A model generated the notes under the pieces. The model did not search any database. It saw nothing but the letters and a program-made list of their open reading frames with translations, and had not been told where the DNA came from. 64,000 nt of DNA from JARBUG01 sp035628915 (GTDB lineage: Bacteria; Bacillota; Sulfobacillia; Symbiobacteriales; Symbiobacteriaceae): contig DASPIW010000012.1 in the NCBI GenBank assembly GCA_035628915.1, positions 124,001 to 188,000 on the forward strand, read 5' to 3'. Position numbers and translations under genes: made by a program. Shown in pieces: positions 7,742 to 16,768 of this stretch (its first letter is position 1; each line of letters starts with the position of its first letter).

Positions 7742-10159
7742 CTAGAAGTTGAAACGACCTTGGGCCGTGGCCGTCTTTTGTTCCTGATACCCGATGGCTT
7801 CGTACCCCTTTAGCCGCTTCTCGTACATCCGCCGCAGTACGGGCACTTTTGCGTCGATGTAGTCGTAAACCTGAACGACTTGCTTGTTCTCGTAGAGACG
7901 GTGAAGTCGTCCCGCGTATTGCTGAAGCGTTCCCCGCCAGGAGATGGGCAGGGCCAGACAGAGCGTGTCCAAACGAGCATCATCAAAACCTTCCCCGACG
8001 TAACGACCTGTAGCGATCAGCACCCTCGTCTCTCCCTCGGGGATTGAGGCCAGCTTAGCTGCGATTTCCTTGCGTTTCCTGGCTCCCGTTCCACCTCGAA
8101 GGACAATAACATGATCCGCCGCGTCCTTGAGTCTCTCGGCAAGCTCCTCGACATGGTTGGTGCGCTCCGTAAGAACCAGAGGGGAGCGGCCGGCGGCAAT
8201 GATCGTGCGTACATCCGCCTCAATCATGGCGTTACGCCGAGCGTCGCTGGCCAGGGCGGCATAGATCGCCTGGATTCCAGCCTCCTGAAGGCCATCCTGT
8301 AGAGTGAAGTCCGTAGTCCGTGGGATCAACTGGTGATGGAACGGCCTGGCGGCCGCCTGCTCCTTGGCATTAACCCGGTACCGGATAGGCCCGCACTGCA
8401 TCATGATGATGGGATGGTGCCCGTCCTTTCGAACCGGCGTGGCTGTCAGACCCACTACATACCGGGCCTTCACCTGTTTCAGGACACGTTCAAAACTGAA
8501 GGCCGATAAGTGATGGCATTCATCAACGATTACCTGGCCGTAGTCTGCGACCAGGTCTCTCACTATCCCGTTGTGCTGCATGCTCTGAATGACGGCTATG
8601 TCGACGAGGCCAGTAGGCTTGTTCTTTCCTCCTCCGATAAGGCCGACAGCCTTAGGCGGCAGACCCAGGAACGACGTTAGGCGCTCCTTCCACTGGTCCA
8701 TGAGTTGACGACGGTGGACAAGAACAAGCGTGTTGACGCGTCTCTCAGCAATTAGATGAGCGGCGACTACCGTCTTTCCAAACGCTGTCGTCGCGCTGAG
8801 AATGCCGATGTCGATGGCCAGGAGTGCATCTGCGGCCCTCTTCTGCTCCGGGGTTAGTTCCCCCATGAACGCTGCATCGATCGGCTGACCTGGTTGGCGT
8901 TCGTCTCTCACGTTGACCTCGATTCCATGGTCGGAAAGCAGCTGAGCCGCCTCAGCCAGGCAACCTCTTGGCAGTCCAATGTGGTGAGGGAACTCCAGTT
9001 CGGCACATCCGATGATGCGGGGCTTATCCCAGGTAGACATGCGCATGGCCTGGGTCTTGTAGAACTCGGGGTTCTGGAAGGCTGCGAGTCGGATCAGCCT
9101 GTTGATCATTTGAGATGGCAGGCCCTCGCGTGGAACATACACTAGATTGTTTTGGACCAGTTCCACCTCTTCGGGGAAAGGCCCCACTATGGGCTTATCT
9201 GCACGAGACCTGGACGGAGGCAGCGTCCAAGGGTCCTCTTCGTCATCGCTGTCACAGAGACTCATGCGAACACCCGTTACTAGCCCAGTTCGCTCGGCCT
9301 CCCTCACAATCCGGTCGACCTCGTCAACCTTCATCCGCTCGATTCCAGCGAGATACGCCCACTGGTCGACATGCGGTTCCATGCTATCATCGACGAAGAC
9401 GCTATTTCCCCGGTCTCTTGGGGCCTTCTGCAGTGGCAGCGCAATCAAGTTGCCAAATCCACCCTTGGGCATGGTGTCTTGGTTGGGGAAGAACCGGTCA
9501 TACGACTTGAGGCCAACCTGATACCGGCGCTCCATCGTGAGCGTAAGGACAAAGCACCCGAGTCTGCGAGCTTGAGCGGCCTCGACTGGGCGATCAAAGA
9601 AGACCCAGACGTGGCCGCCGTTCCCTGATCGGGATCGCTCCAGATAGGCCGGCACCCCAAGGTCTCTACAGGTACGGAGAAATGCCGCGGCATCATCCGT
9701 CCAGTTCTCTTCATCGAAGTCGCATGCCAGGAACCAGCATGTCTCGTCAACGAGCAGCGGATATACCCCGATGGTGTGCTTGCCCGCGAGGTGGTCGTGA
9801 ATCACCAAGTTGGTGAGCGGAAGGAAGACCCGGTCCTCGGGGACAGATCCCCTCCCTTTCCCGCCATAACCGGAATAGGGGTTCTCGCAGGCTGGCGAGT
9901 AGCCACTGCGGCCGTCCGGTCGTTCCCAACGCCTGGCGTAGACATCCTCTCGCCCGCGAAAGATGCTGCGAAAGAGTGCGACCTTCGCTTCAGCGGAAGA
10001 CCGTTGTGTTATCGCTACGGGCTGCTCAGGCTTGGGTTCGGACGGACTCCCTGTGGACACGCCCAAAATCTGCTGAAGCCGAGTGTTCTCCTCGCGCAGG
10101 CGAGCGTTCTCGGCCAGCACTTGATCAAGTTTTGTGCGGAGCGACGGGTCTGGCCGCAC
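7742..10159 (-). CDS. TOTE-type archaeo-eukaryotic primase domain fused to SF2 helicase
   Basis: About 805 residues. The N terminus is a leucine-zipper-like coiled coil (QVLAENARLREENTRLQQIL). An archaeo-eukaryotic primase domain follows, with catalytic D-x-D in FLACDFDEENW (about 143-150) and the His motif SGNGGHVWVFF (about 178-185). It also has the later segment PKGGFGNLIALPLQ. The C-terminal half is a superfamily 2 helicase: FGKT Walker A near 456, DECH near 543, then LTATPVRKDGHH and a C-terminal motif VI region (QYAGRLHR). This architecture matches the primase-helicase of TOTE conflict systems. The GTG at 10159 suits the GAGGGGGTGA ribosome binding site; a GTG three codons upstream is possible. 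No transposase or other TOTE partner is adjacent. Confidence 0.85.
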   Translation of the reverse strand: MRPDPSLRTKLDQVLAENARLREENTRLQQILGVSTGSPSEPKPEQPVAITQRSSAEAKVALFRSIFRGREDVYARRWERPDGRSGYSPACENPYSGYGGKGRGSVPEDRVFLPLTNLVIHDHLAGKHTIGVYPLLVDETCWFLACDFDEENWTDDAAAFLRTCRDLGVPAYLERSRSGNGGHVWVFFDRPVEAAQARRLGCFVLTLTMERRYQVGLKSYDRFFPNQDTMPKGGFGNLIALPLQKAPRDRGNSVFVDDSMEPHVDQWAYLAGIERMKVDEVDRIVREAERTGLVTGVRMSLCDSDDEEDPWTLPPSRSRADKPIVGPFPEEVELVQNNLVYVPREGLPSQMINRLIRLAAFQNPEFYKTQAMRMSTWDKPRIIGCAELEFPHHIGLPRGCLAEAAQLLSDHGIEVNVRDERQPGQPIDAAFMGELTPEQKRAADALLAIDIGILSATTAFGKTVVAAHLIAERRVNTLVLVHRRQLMDQWKERLTSFLGLPPKAVGLIGGGKNKPTGLVDIAVIQSMQHNGIVRDLVADYGQVIVDECHHLSAFSFERVLKQVKARYVVGLTATPVRKDGHHPIIMMQCGPIRYRVNAKEQAAARPFHHQLIPRTTDFTLQDGLQEAGIQAIYAALASDARRNAMIEADVRTIIAAGRSPLVLTERTNHVEELAERLKDAADHVIVLRGGTGARKRKEIAAKLASIPEGETRVLIATGRYVGEGFDDARLDTLCLALPISWRGTLQQYAGRLHRLYENKQVVQVYDYIDAKVPVLRRMYEKRLKGYEAIGYQEQKTATAQGRFNF

Positions 10160-10648
10160 AACGTTCACCCCCTCGACGACTCATCAGTCATTATGGACAA
10201 GGAGGCATTCACCCCAGACCAGCTGCGCTCCTGCTTCATTTTCGCTGGCATACAGCGCCAACGGTCCCCGTTACCCAGGCTAGTGTCGGAGCGAGCAAAG
10301 ACAGCCACCACAACGACCTGAACGTCCGGATGTGGCAATCGGGTAGTCGTAGTTCGCACCTTCGAGGAAGGGCGTTCATCGGAATTCGCCCCGGAGCGGC
10401 TCGGATACGATCGGTAGCTGTGATGATCGATAGCTCCGAGCTCTATTGACGGTCTGGAGTCCTTCTGCGCCAGTAGCCGATGGCAGCAGGCCCCAGCAGC
10501 GACGCAGAGGCCTGCTCACTCCTACCCCCATAAGGAGACCTCCTCAGGAGTTCTATTGGCTACGTTGTCGTTGCGTGCTGAGCCAACCATACGGAACCGG
10601 GCGAAACACCGGGGTGCGCTCATCCACGGGTACTGCCAAGCCTGCGCA
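10160..10648. other. Intergenic region with an 11-bp direct repeat
   Basis: No convincing gene. Two copies of GATCGrTAGCT lie at 10409-10419 and 10425-10435, flanked by CTCGGA and TCCGAG. They could be a regulatory site for the divergent-facing minus-strand primase-helicase gene, about 240 nt away. Otherwise I see nothing. Confidence 0.3.
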
Positions 10649-12070
10649 TCACCCGGCGAGCCCCATGAACACGGTTGCCAGAAACCGCACAAGGGGGATT
10701 TCTTGGCGGACCCTATCATCTGACTCGTATGGCACGAGCCGAGCCTCAAGGGCCTTGGCATGCACAATACCGCACCGCACAGAGTATACACGGTTGGCCA
10801 CCTCTTGGACCAACTGAGCGCTGGTGATGTTGAGAACAGGCTCTTGTAGCGGGCCCTGTGTCGTGCAAAACGTGGTACCCTCTGGGCTACTCAAAAAGGT
10901 TGATAGTTTTGTTGCTATGTTATCCAATCTAAGGAGGGCGTTCTTAAGGGCTTCCCGTTCGCTCGTCGCCAGGATCCTGGCGGCTTCCTTATGATAGGAC
11001 TCAAAATCGGCATCCCACGGTTGGTCCTTGCCATCCCTTCGAAGCTGACGCCACTTGTCTTTAACAAGTTCCTTACTCTTCGCCTCGGTGAAGTACTCGC
11101 AGCAGTGGTAGAAGTGCAGGAATTTGACGAACGGGCTATCCGACTCAGCGCCTTGGAGGAAGTAGGAAACCACGTCAGGTGCCAGGAGGCTTAACCCTGT
11201 TACATCGACAGTTCGCTGGAAGTCCCTAATCCTTTCCCACTCAGGGGCATCCCACAAGTGATCGTAGAAGGTGGTTTCGCTATCTCCAGACCAAAGATCA
11301 AAATCCGGCGGAGGCGGCGGCACAGACGGCATATTCTCTTCAGGATCCTGGGGCATAGCCGGTTCCTCCTCCAGGATGATGAGGCTGTTGATCCGCTGAG
11401 GGGGCTCCTGACTGGTCTCCCCAGGGATACAGTTCAGGTAGGAGAACTCATGGGACGAATCCTCTAGGCGACAGTTGTCATCCCGCAATCGGAAGACGAG
11501 GCGAGGGACCGGCTGCTGGTTGTCGGTCCAGTCCATGGTGGCGACTTTGGCCAGAATGGTGCAGACAACCTCCCGGGTAACCGCCCCATACACTTGCCTA
11601 ACGGCGCTCAAATTGAGGCGAAGGACAGGATTCCCGGCCCAACCAGTATTATGAATGAAACCGAATAGCGAACTCTCCCACTGAATAGTACCCAGGACTA
11701 ACCCCGGTGTGCGCTGGTGCAAGAGCGATATCTCCAATGACTCCAGGTCCTGAATAAACGCCCACGTCTGATTGGAGCCGACTAAGGTAAGCTCAACCTG
11801 CTCGGCAGTCCACACGGCGCGGCATCCTCCAGGCAGGTATGCGTCCGGTCTGACCGCGGCCAGGGCTTCTCCCATCAATCGACGGTAGTCCTTCTCAGTG
11901 AGCGAGGGTCCATTGGGGAGTTGGACCTGTATGTACGAGTCACTCAAGGATGGACCGATCTTGCATACGAACACTGCCTCGGGCAAGCGCCGGTTTACGA
12001 TCTTCTGGAGCAGGCCATAGTCGGCCCATGGCTCAATCGTTGATAGACGTAAGCAGGTCTCAGCCACCAA
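10649..12070 (-). CDS. Hypothetical protein with C-terminal HEPN-like RNase motif
   Basis: A 473-residue protein, start TTG or the adjacent GTG near 12070 behind AAGGTGG. The first about 220 residues are mixed alpha/beta and unrecognised. A Pro-rich linker (MPSVPPPPPDFDLW, about 248-262) leads into an all-helical C-terminal region. It ends with YSVRCGIVHAKALEARLVPYE, where RCGIVH (about 432-437) matches the R-x4-H signature of HEPN ribonucleases. The arrangement recalls ApeA-like HEPN proteins, which act in abortive infection, but family membership is an inference. It is a single gene between the primase-helicase and the Tad block. Confidence 0.6.
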   Translation of the reverse strand: MVAETCLRLSTIEPWADYGLLQKIVNRRLPEAVFVCKIGPSLSDSYIQVQLPNGPSLTEKDYRRLMGEALAAVRPDAYLPGGCRAVWTAEQVELTLVGSNQTWAFIQDLESLEISLLHQRTPGLVLGTIQWESSLFGFIHNTGWAGNPVLRLNLSAVRQVYGAVTREVVCTILAKVATMDWTDNQQPVPRLVFRLRDDNCRLEDSSHEFSYLNCIPGETSQEPPQRINSLIILEEEPAMPQDPEENMPSVPPPPPDFDLWSGDSETTFYDHLWDAPEWERIRDFQRTVDVTGLSLLAPDVVSYFLQGAESDSPFVKFLHFYHCCEYFTEAKSKELVKDKWRQLRRDGKDQPWDADFESYHKEAARILATSEREALKNALLRLDNIATKLSTFLSSPEGTTFCTTQGPLQEPVLNITSAQLVQEVANRVYSVRCGIVHAKALEARLVPYESDDRVRQEIPLVRFLATVFMGLAG

Positions 12071-12515
12071 ATGTACACCACCTTGGTTAATGTTAGCCGC
12101 AAGCGTTTACTTTATCGCTAAGGCACCGATATCCTGCACCATCGCCACAACTGTTGGGAACCTGGACCACAGGGGACTGGCACGCCGAGTGACGGCTTTG
12201 TTGGACGGCTCTCAGGGACTTGACATACGCACATCAGTGCCCCTAACGGGAGCTATTGCACTCTGCAGGCCCCGTGAGACAAGCGGGGTGAGCATGTTCA
12301 TGTCGCACGCTGAAAACAAAGTAGCGCGCATAGCCAATCGCTAATGCGCGCTTTCGTTTTGCGGGTCAAACGGCCACCTGGGTACTGGGAGAACTGCTCA
12401 CTTGGTTCGGTCGGCAGTCAGACATTGCCCCCGCTCGTTGCCACAAAGGGAGCACAGAAGTTGCGATGGTGGTGCTGAGATGGGCCTGACCTGCGGTTCA
12501 TCTCTTTGGCAAAAC
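12071..12515. other. Intergenic region, no convincing gene
   Basis: About 440 nt between two minus-strand genes. A plus-strand frame (12090-12344) runs into a hairpin and has no good ribosome binding site. The only clear structure is the hairpin listed separately. Confidence 0.4.
12323..12360 (+). terminator. Orphan intrinsic terminator
   Basis: AGCGCGCAT pairs with ATGCGCGCT around a 12-nt loop and is followed by TTCGTTTT. It faces the plus strand although both flanking genes are on the minus strand, so it may end an unannotated small RNA. Confidence 0.6.
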
Positions 12516-14819
12516 TTAGTACTGGATGCCGTCCCTGGTGTGGCTTGTCTTCAGGAACTCGGGTGCAGGGTCGAAGTAGCGAGCGTCATACTGCGGGACG
12601 AACTCGGTGCCCTTCACGACGCCGGAAGCGAACGTGGGGTCCATCTCCACCCACCGCTCACCATTGTAGAACTCCACCCACGCGTGGCCGGCCACATCGT
12701 AACCGGATCCGGCCTTCCCTGTGACAACGTGCGACTTGATCCCGGCGGCCCGCAGTAGGGCGACCGCCAGGGCAGCGTAGTCACGACAGACACCAATCCG
12801 AGTGCGCAGCGTTCGTTCGGCGCCCTCGTCCGGGTCCACCCGCCATGCAGCAGCCTTGTTCCGATCGTACCGCACGTTGTTAGCCGTCCACTCGAAGACG
12901 GCCCGCCCGGCCTCCATGGCAGACTTCCCAGCCGTTAGTTCCTTGCCCAGTGCCGTGATATCCGGGTGATCTGATTCAATCGTCGCTGACGGAAGCAGAT
13001 CACGCTCATCCTTGGCCGTGCTGGTGGTCACGTTGAAGCGCACCAGCTCTGCGATCTGGTTGGGTCCGATCTGGGAGTAGAGCACCACCTCGTAGGTCCC
13101 AGACCCAAACCGCAACTCGGCGTCGCCTCGGAAACGCCCGTCGATGATCGGCAGCCGGTACTTGGCCTCCACATCCTTGAACCGGGTGACGGCCAGTACA
13201 TACGGAAAGTCCTTCACCGGCGCTCCAACGTTACCAGCCAACGTCAGCTTGGTCCCGGCGTTGAACGGGTCGGTGGCCGGCGATGTCAGCTCCATCTTCT
13301 GCTCCAGAGCCTTGGCCGTGTACCGGAATCCCCGCACCACCTGGACAGCCTGGTTGGTTATGCGGGCGTTTGCTGCCTCCCACCATTGGGACGGGCTACG
13401 GGGAATCATCAGGGATACCTCGTAGTCACCGGCGCCCAACGACAGTGGCACACGACCCGAGAAGTGACCCTCGGAGATCGGCAGGTAGACGTCGTCCTCT
13501 TTTCCGTCGTGCTTGACCTGAACCAGTACCGACCCCATCTTCAGGCTCGCATCAACCTGGCCGGAAATGGGAAGGTACCCGTCCGGTACAGCGTCGGGCA
13601 GGGGTTCTACCCGGAACTGAGCTTCCTGTCCAAAGGGCATGATCACCAGGGACTGCCGGACAACCTTGGCGCTGGTGTTCATGACGGGGATTTGGGCCAC
13701 CGTAGAGTACAGGTTGGCGCCCGGCTCTGATTGAAGGCGAACGTCGACCCAGTGCAGCCCCGGACCGCCGCCCAGATGAGCATCAGCGACCAACATGCCA
13801 TCCTTGATCTGGACGTACGTGCTCCACTGGTCATGGCCCTTCTTCGCTAGCAGCCACACATTCCGCCCGTTCAGCTTCGGGTCTGCCGTTCCCCGCAGGG
13901 CCAAGGTGGTGTCAACAGCGATCTGGCCAGATGTGGGCAGGTCGAGTTTCAGACCGGAGTTGGCGTAGCTGCGAGCGTAGTACGGACTCTGCCGGAGTCC
14001 GGTGCTTACGTTCTTGACGCTGAGGCTGGTAACCATAGTGACGGTCTCGTCACCGGGGTTCCTGGGAGCGAAGACCTGAATCGTATACCACCCGGGACCA
14101 TCTGCCAAGAAAATGTCGCCGGCGAACACCCCACTCCGAATGGGAAGCGTAGTCTCACGGGTCCCGGCTTGCCCCATGACACTGAACACGATGCTGGAAC
14201 CATCGAGCCTTGGGGCCGCCTGCCCTTCGAGGTGCACGACGCCGTCGACCGCGAACTCTTGTCGGGTAGGGGCCTTCAGTTGGAATCCCATCTCATCAGC
14301 GGCCTGCCAGAGCTTTGGCGGGTCGGTGCGAAGCTCACGATTAGCTTTGTCCACCCGCAGTCGAGCCTTCAGGGCCTCATCCCTTACGGCCATGGCGACC
14401 GTGTTGTCACTGGGAATCCAGTCGACTTCACCACCAGTCGCCTCGACCAGGAACCGGACGGGCACAAGCATCCGGCCTGAATATGTCTGGGCTGGGACGT
14501 CGAGGGTCACTTCCGCACCGTCTACCAGGGCCTTACGGCTACCGTCCGGCAGCGCCACTACATGCCCTTCGTGAAGGACCGTCGCTGTCCTGGTTTCCTG
14601 ATTCCATTCCACCCGGGCGCCCAGTGCTTCCATGATGGCGCGCAAGGGCACTAGGGTGCGACCGCCAACGATAAGCGGCGGGACGTCCATGGTAAGCTTC
14701 TGGCCGTCCAGGATTAGGCCGATAGGCTCACTTTGAGCGCGAGCCGGAACGGCCAGTATCAGCATGACAAGGCACAGCAGAATGCCAACCCATGGCCGGT
14801 ATGAACCGAACCTACGCAT
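12516..14819 (-). CDS. Secreted protein: copper amine oxidase N-terminal domain plus transglutaminase-like domain
   Basis: 767 residues with a signal peptide (MRRFGSYRPW..., cleaved near AVPARAQ). Residues about 33-140 form a copper amine oxidase N-terminal domain, a wall-associated module of Bacillota, with the repeated pattern of V-P-x-R shared by PLRAIMEALGA and PVRFLVEATGG. A long middle region of about 500 residues appears to hold several beta-sandwich repeats with recurring short motifs (GDYEVSLM, GTYEVVLY). The C terminus is a transglutaminase-like core with a full triad: Cys678 in GVCRDYAA, His712 in AGHAWVEF, Asp727 in VEMDPTF. It may be a cell-surface peptidase or crosslinking enzyme. 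The ATG follows a G-rich GGGGGTGG site. Confidence 0.85.
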   Translation of the reverse strand: MRRFGSYRPWVGILLCLVMLILAVPARAQSEPIGLILDGQKLTMDVPPLIVGGRTLVPLRAIMEALGARVEWNQETRTATVLHEGHVVALPDGSRKALVDGAEVTLDVPAQTYSGRMLVPVRFLVEATGGEVDWIPSDNTVAMAVRDEALKARLRVDKANRELRTDPPKLWQAADEMGFQLKAPTRQEFAVDGVVHLEGQAAPRLDGSSIVFSVMGQAGTRETTLPIRSGVFAGDIFLADGPGWYTIQVFAPRNPGDETVTMVTSLSVKNVSTGLRQSPYYARSYANSGLKLDLPTSGQIAVDTTLALRGTADPKLNGRNVWLLAKKGHDQWSTYVQIKDGMLVADAHLGGGPGLHWVDVRLQSEPGANLYSTVAQIPVMNTSAKVVRQSLVIMPFGQEAQFRVEPLPDAVPDGYLPISGQVDASLKMGSVLVQVKHDGKEDDVYLPISEGHFSGRVPLSLGAGDYEVSLMIPRSPSQWWEAANARITNQAVQVVRGFRYTAKALEQKMELTSPATDPFNAGTKLTLAGNVGAPVKDFPYVLAVTRFKDVEAKYRLPIIDGRFRGDAELRFGSGTYEVVLYSQIGPNQIAELVRFNVTTSTAKDERDLLPSATIESDHPDITALGKELTAGKSAMEAGRAVFEWTANNVRYDRNKAAAWRVDPDEGAERTLRTRIGVCRDYAALAVALLRAAGIKSHVVTGKAGSGYDVAGHAWVEFYNGERWVEMDPTFASGVVKGTEFVPQYDARYFDPAPEFLKTSHTRDGIQY

Positions 14820-14992
14820 TCATCCACCCCCAGCCGCAGTGCTTCCTTTTCTGTAACGGCGTGGATGTGTCGAAGGTTCGATGTTATGCGCACTATTGAT
14901 CATGAAGGAAGCAGAGGAGCCACCTGGTGGTCAACTACAGAGAACGCGTCTGGGCTAGGGTTCGGCGCCGTGAGGAAGCTCTCGAGAATGAC

Positions 14993-15027
14993 AGAAGCAG
15001 AGGCACCCTTGGCTTCCCCTGCTTCTG
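14993..15027 (-). terminator. Possible terminator downstream of the lipoprotein gene
   Basis: AGAAGCAG (14993-15000) pairs with CTGCTTCT (15020-15027). It lies about 40 nt beyond the stop of the lipoprotein gene; the T tract is weak. Confidence 0.4.
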
Positions 15028-15066
15028 ATCGATTCTTCTTGTCGTCAAGTGGGAACCCGGTGCATT

Positions 15067-16737
15067 TCAGGGCGCCCCGAAGTCATACACAGATCCGAGG
15101 TGAGCGCCCTCATTTATAGCGTAGACGATGCGTTCCGTCGGGTGCAGCATCGTTTTGAGGAGACGCGCCTTGGGAATTCGAAGTTGGACTGCGCCGTGAT
15201 CATCTACCACAAGGACATCGTCACCAACCCGAATCATTGCGAGCGATCCGCTATCGTTGACAGCCAGAACGTTGTCTTCCTTGGACGAGAAAAGCCACTG
15301 CTCAAGTAGCGTGCCTTGGGCATCAACGAGGCGTAAGTACGGTCGCTGCTCTGCCCCGTCGTACTGCCGGAACCAGAAGCGTTTGCCGCCAGGGGCAAAC
15401 ACAAAGCTCTCCCTGGCACTGTTGAGACGCCTACCCCACAAGGGCTGCCCGTTTTCGCCCAGCACACGAAGCTCTGCGGACCCGGCTTCGATCAACACGC
15501 CAAAGGCTAGCTGACCATCGTTGGAGATTCCCGTTCGTCTGGCGCAGATTGGTGTCTCGTGCTCCCAGGCCTGAGTTCCACCCCTGATGAGTCGGAGGTT
15601 TGGACACCCGAGCAAGATCGCTTCAGCATCTCGAGCCGGGTCAAACGTCTCGTACGGAGTCGAGACCTTTACCGCCTCTGATTTTCCTCCCGACCCCGGC
15701 TGGAACTCGTGATAGCGAACAGACGGCTGTCCTACCCGGTCTTCGACAACGTACAGTCGACCGCCAGGACCAGGATCACTGACGTGTCCTGGACCGACAG
15801 GCGGTGCCGCAAACAGTCGCTGGCCCTCGGGGCCTAACAGTTCCAGCCCTGCCCCAGCATGGTAAACGGCAATCTTGTCCGTCCCAACAGCCGTTGCCGA
15901 AAAATCGGACGTGTCGAACTGCTTCTTCCAGATTTCCGCGCCGGAATCGGTGCTGAGAACGCTCAGCGTTGAAGATCCGCTACCGTCAACCCAAATGACC
16001 CGGCCGAGGGAAACGATCCAGTCTTGACCACGACCAGACACAGGAACGGGAAAGGTGTTATCCGCTCGGGCTGCTCTCTTAGAATCTCGCAAGGCAGCAA
16101 GGTCTTTCACGGGCGCAGGGGGACTCTGGACCACCGATTTCCGGCTGCTCGTTAGGTCTCCGGCGATGAAGGTGTGAACAACCTCTTCACAGATACCCGC
16201 CCACTGGGTCCATTCGTCTTCGGCCGAACTGCAGACCACCTCGATGGAGTGCCCCGTGCCGTAGACGTCTAGACCTATGGCCTTGTACCTGACACCATCG
16301 GTGACGCCACCGCCATGCAGGATAAAGCCGGGGACCTTGCCGGTAGCCGTGCTCACTTGTGTTTCCTCTGCGCTCACTGTACTCATGTGCGGCCAGTTTC
16401 CCGGGCCGATTAGCTCATCGCGAGTCGGTCGGTGCAGGTTGAGACCCTTATCCGGGTCCGTATCGGTGACGAACACGCGAATGGACGGCTCGCCCACACG
16501 TGGGTCCCCGTTTCGCGAAATGGCCAGATAGTCCTCCTGGTGGGAGCCCCCAGAACGCCAGCCCGCCGGATGCCGCACCTTGTAATGGTGCCAGGGGGCC
16601 TCATACTGCTCCAACTCGATCTCTGCAGAAGCGGGGGCCGAGGGAGACCCAGCATCGGGAGTATGCTGGTCCCCTCTGCACCCGGACAGTACTAGGCCCG
16701 CAACTGAGACAGCCACCAGGACAAGACGCTTGAACAC
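15067..16737 (-). CDS. Lipoprotein with beta-propeller-like repeats
   Basis: The GTG at 16737 is preceded by AAGGAAGTGA and gives 556 residues. The longer open frame upstream overlaps the neighbouring gene and has no signal sequence at its start. The N terminus VFKRLVLVAVSVAGLVLSGC is a lipoprotein signal peptide with the lipid-attached Cys at 20. The first part (about 40-200) resembles a surface-exposed alpha/beta domain. From about 230 on there are repeated WD/PQQ-like blades (STDSGAEIWKKQF, LELLGPEGQRLF, ELRVLGENGQPLWGRRL, LRLVDAQGTLLEQWLF). A substrate is not evident. It follows the cell-wall hydrolase gene by 31 nt and is probably in the same transcript. Confidence 0.8.
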   Translation of the reverse strand: MFKRLVLVAVSVAGLVLSGCRGDQHTPDAGSPSAPASAEIELEQYEAPWHHYKVRHPAGWRSGGSHQEDYLAISRNGDPRVGEPSIRVFVTDTDPDKGLNLHRPTRDELIGPGNWPHMSTVSAEETQVSTATGKVPGFILHGGGVTDGVRYKAIGLDVYGTGHSIEVVCSSAEDEWTQWAGICEEVVHTFIAGDLTSSRKSVVQSPPAPVKDLAALRDSKRAARADNTFPVPVSGRGQDWIVSLGRVIWVDGSGSSTLSVLSTDSGAEIWKKQFDTSDFSATAVGTDKIAVYHAGAGLELLGPEGQRLFAAPPVGPGHVSDPGPGGRLYVVEDRVGQPSVRYHEFQPGSGGKSEAVKVSTPYETFDPARDAEAILLGCPNLRLIRGGTQAWEHETPICARRTGISNDGQLAFGVLIEAGSAELRVLGENGQPLWGRRLNSARESFVFAPGGKRFWFRQYDGAEQRPYLRLVDAQGTLLEQWLFSSKEDNVLAVNDSGSLAMIRVGDDVLVVDDHGAVQLRIPKARLLKTMLHPTERIVYAINEGAHLGSVYDFGAP

Positions 16738-16768
16738 GCGATTGTCACTTCCTTTTCGCAGGGCTCGG

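Noticed and set aside
12090..12344. Small plus-strand frame
   Set aside because: Ends inside the terminator hairpin and lacks a ribosome binding site.
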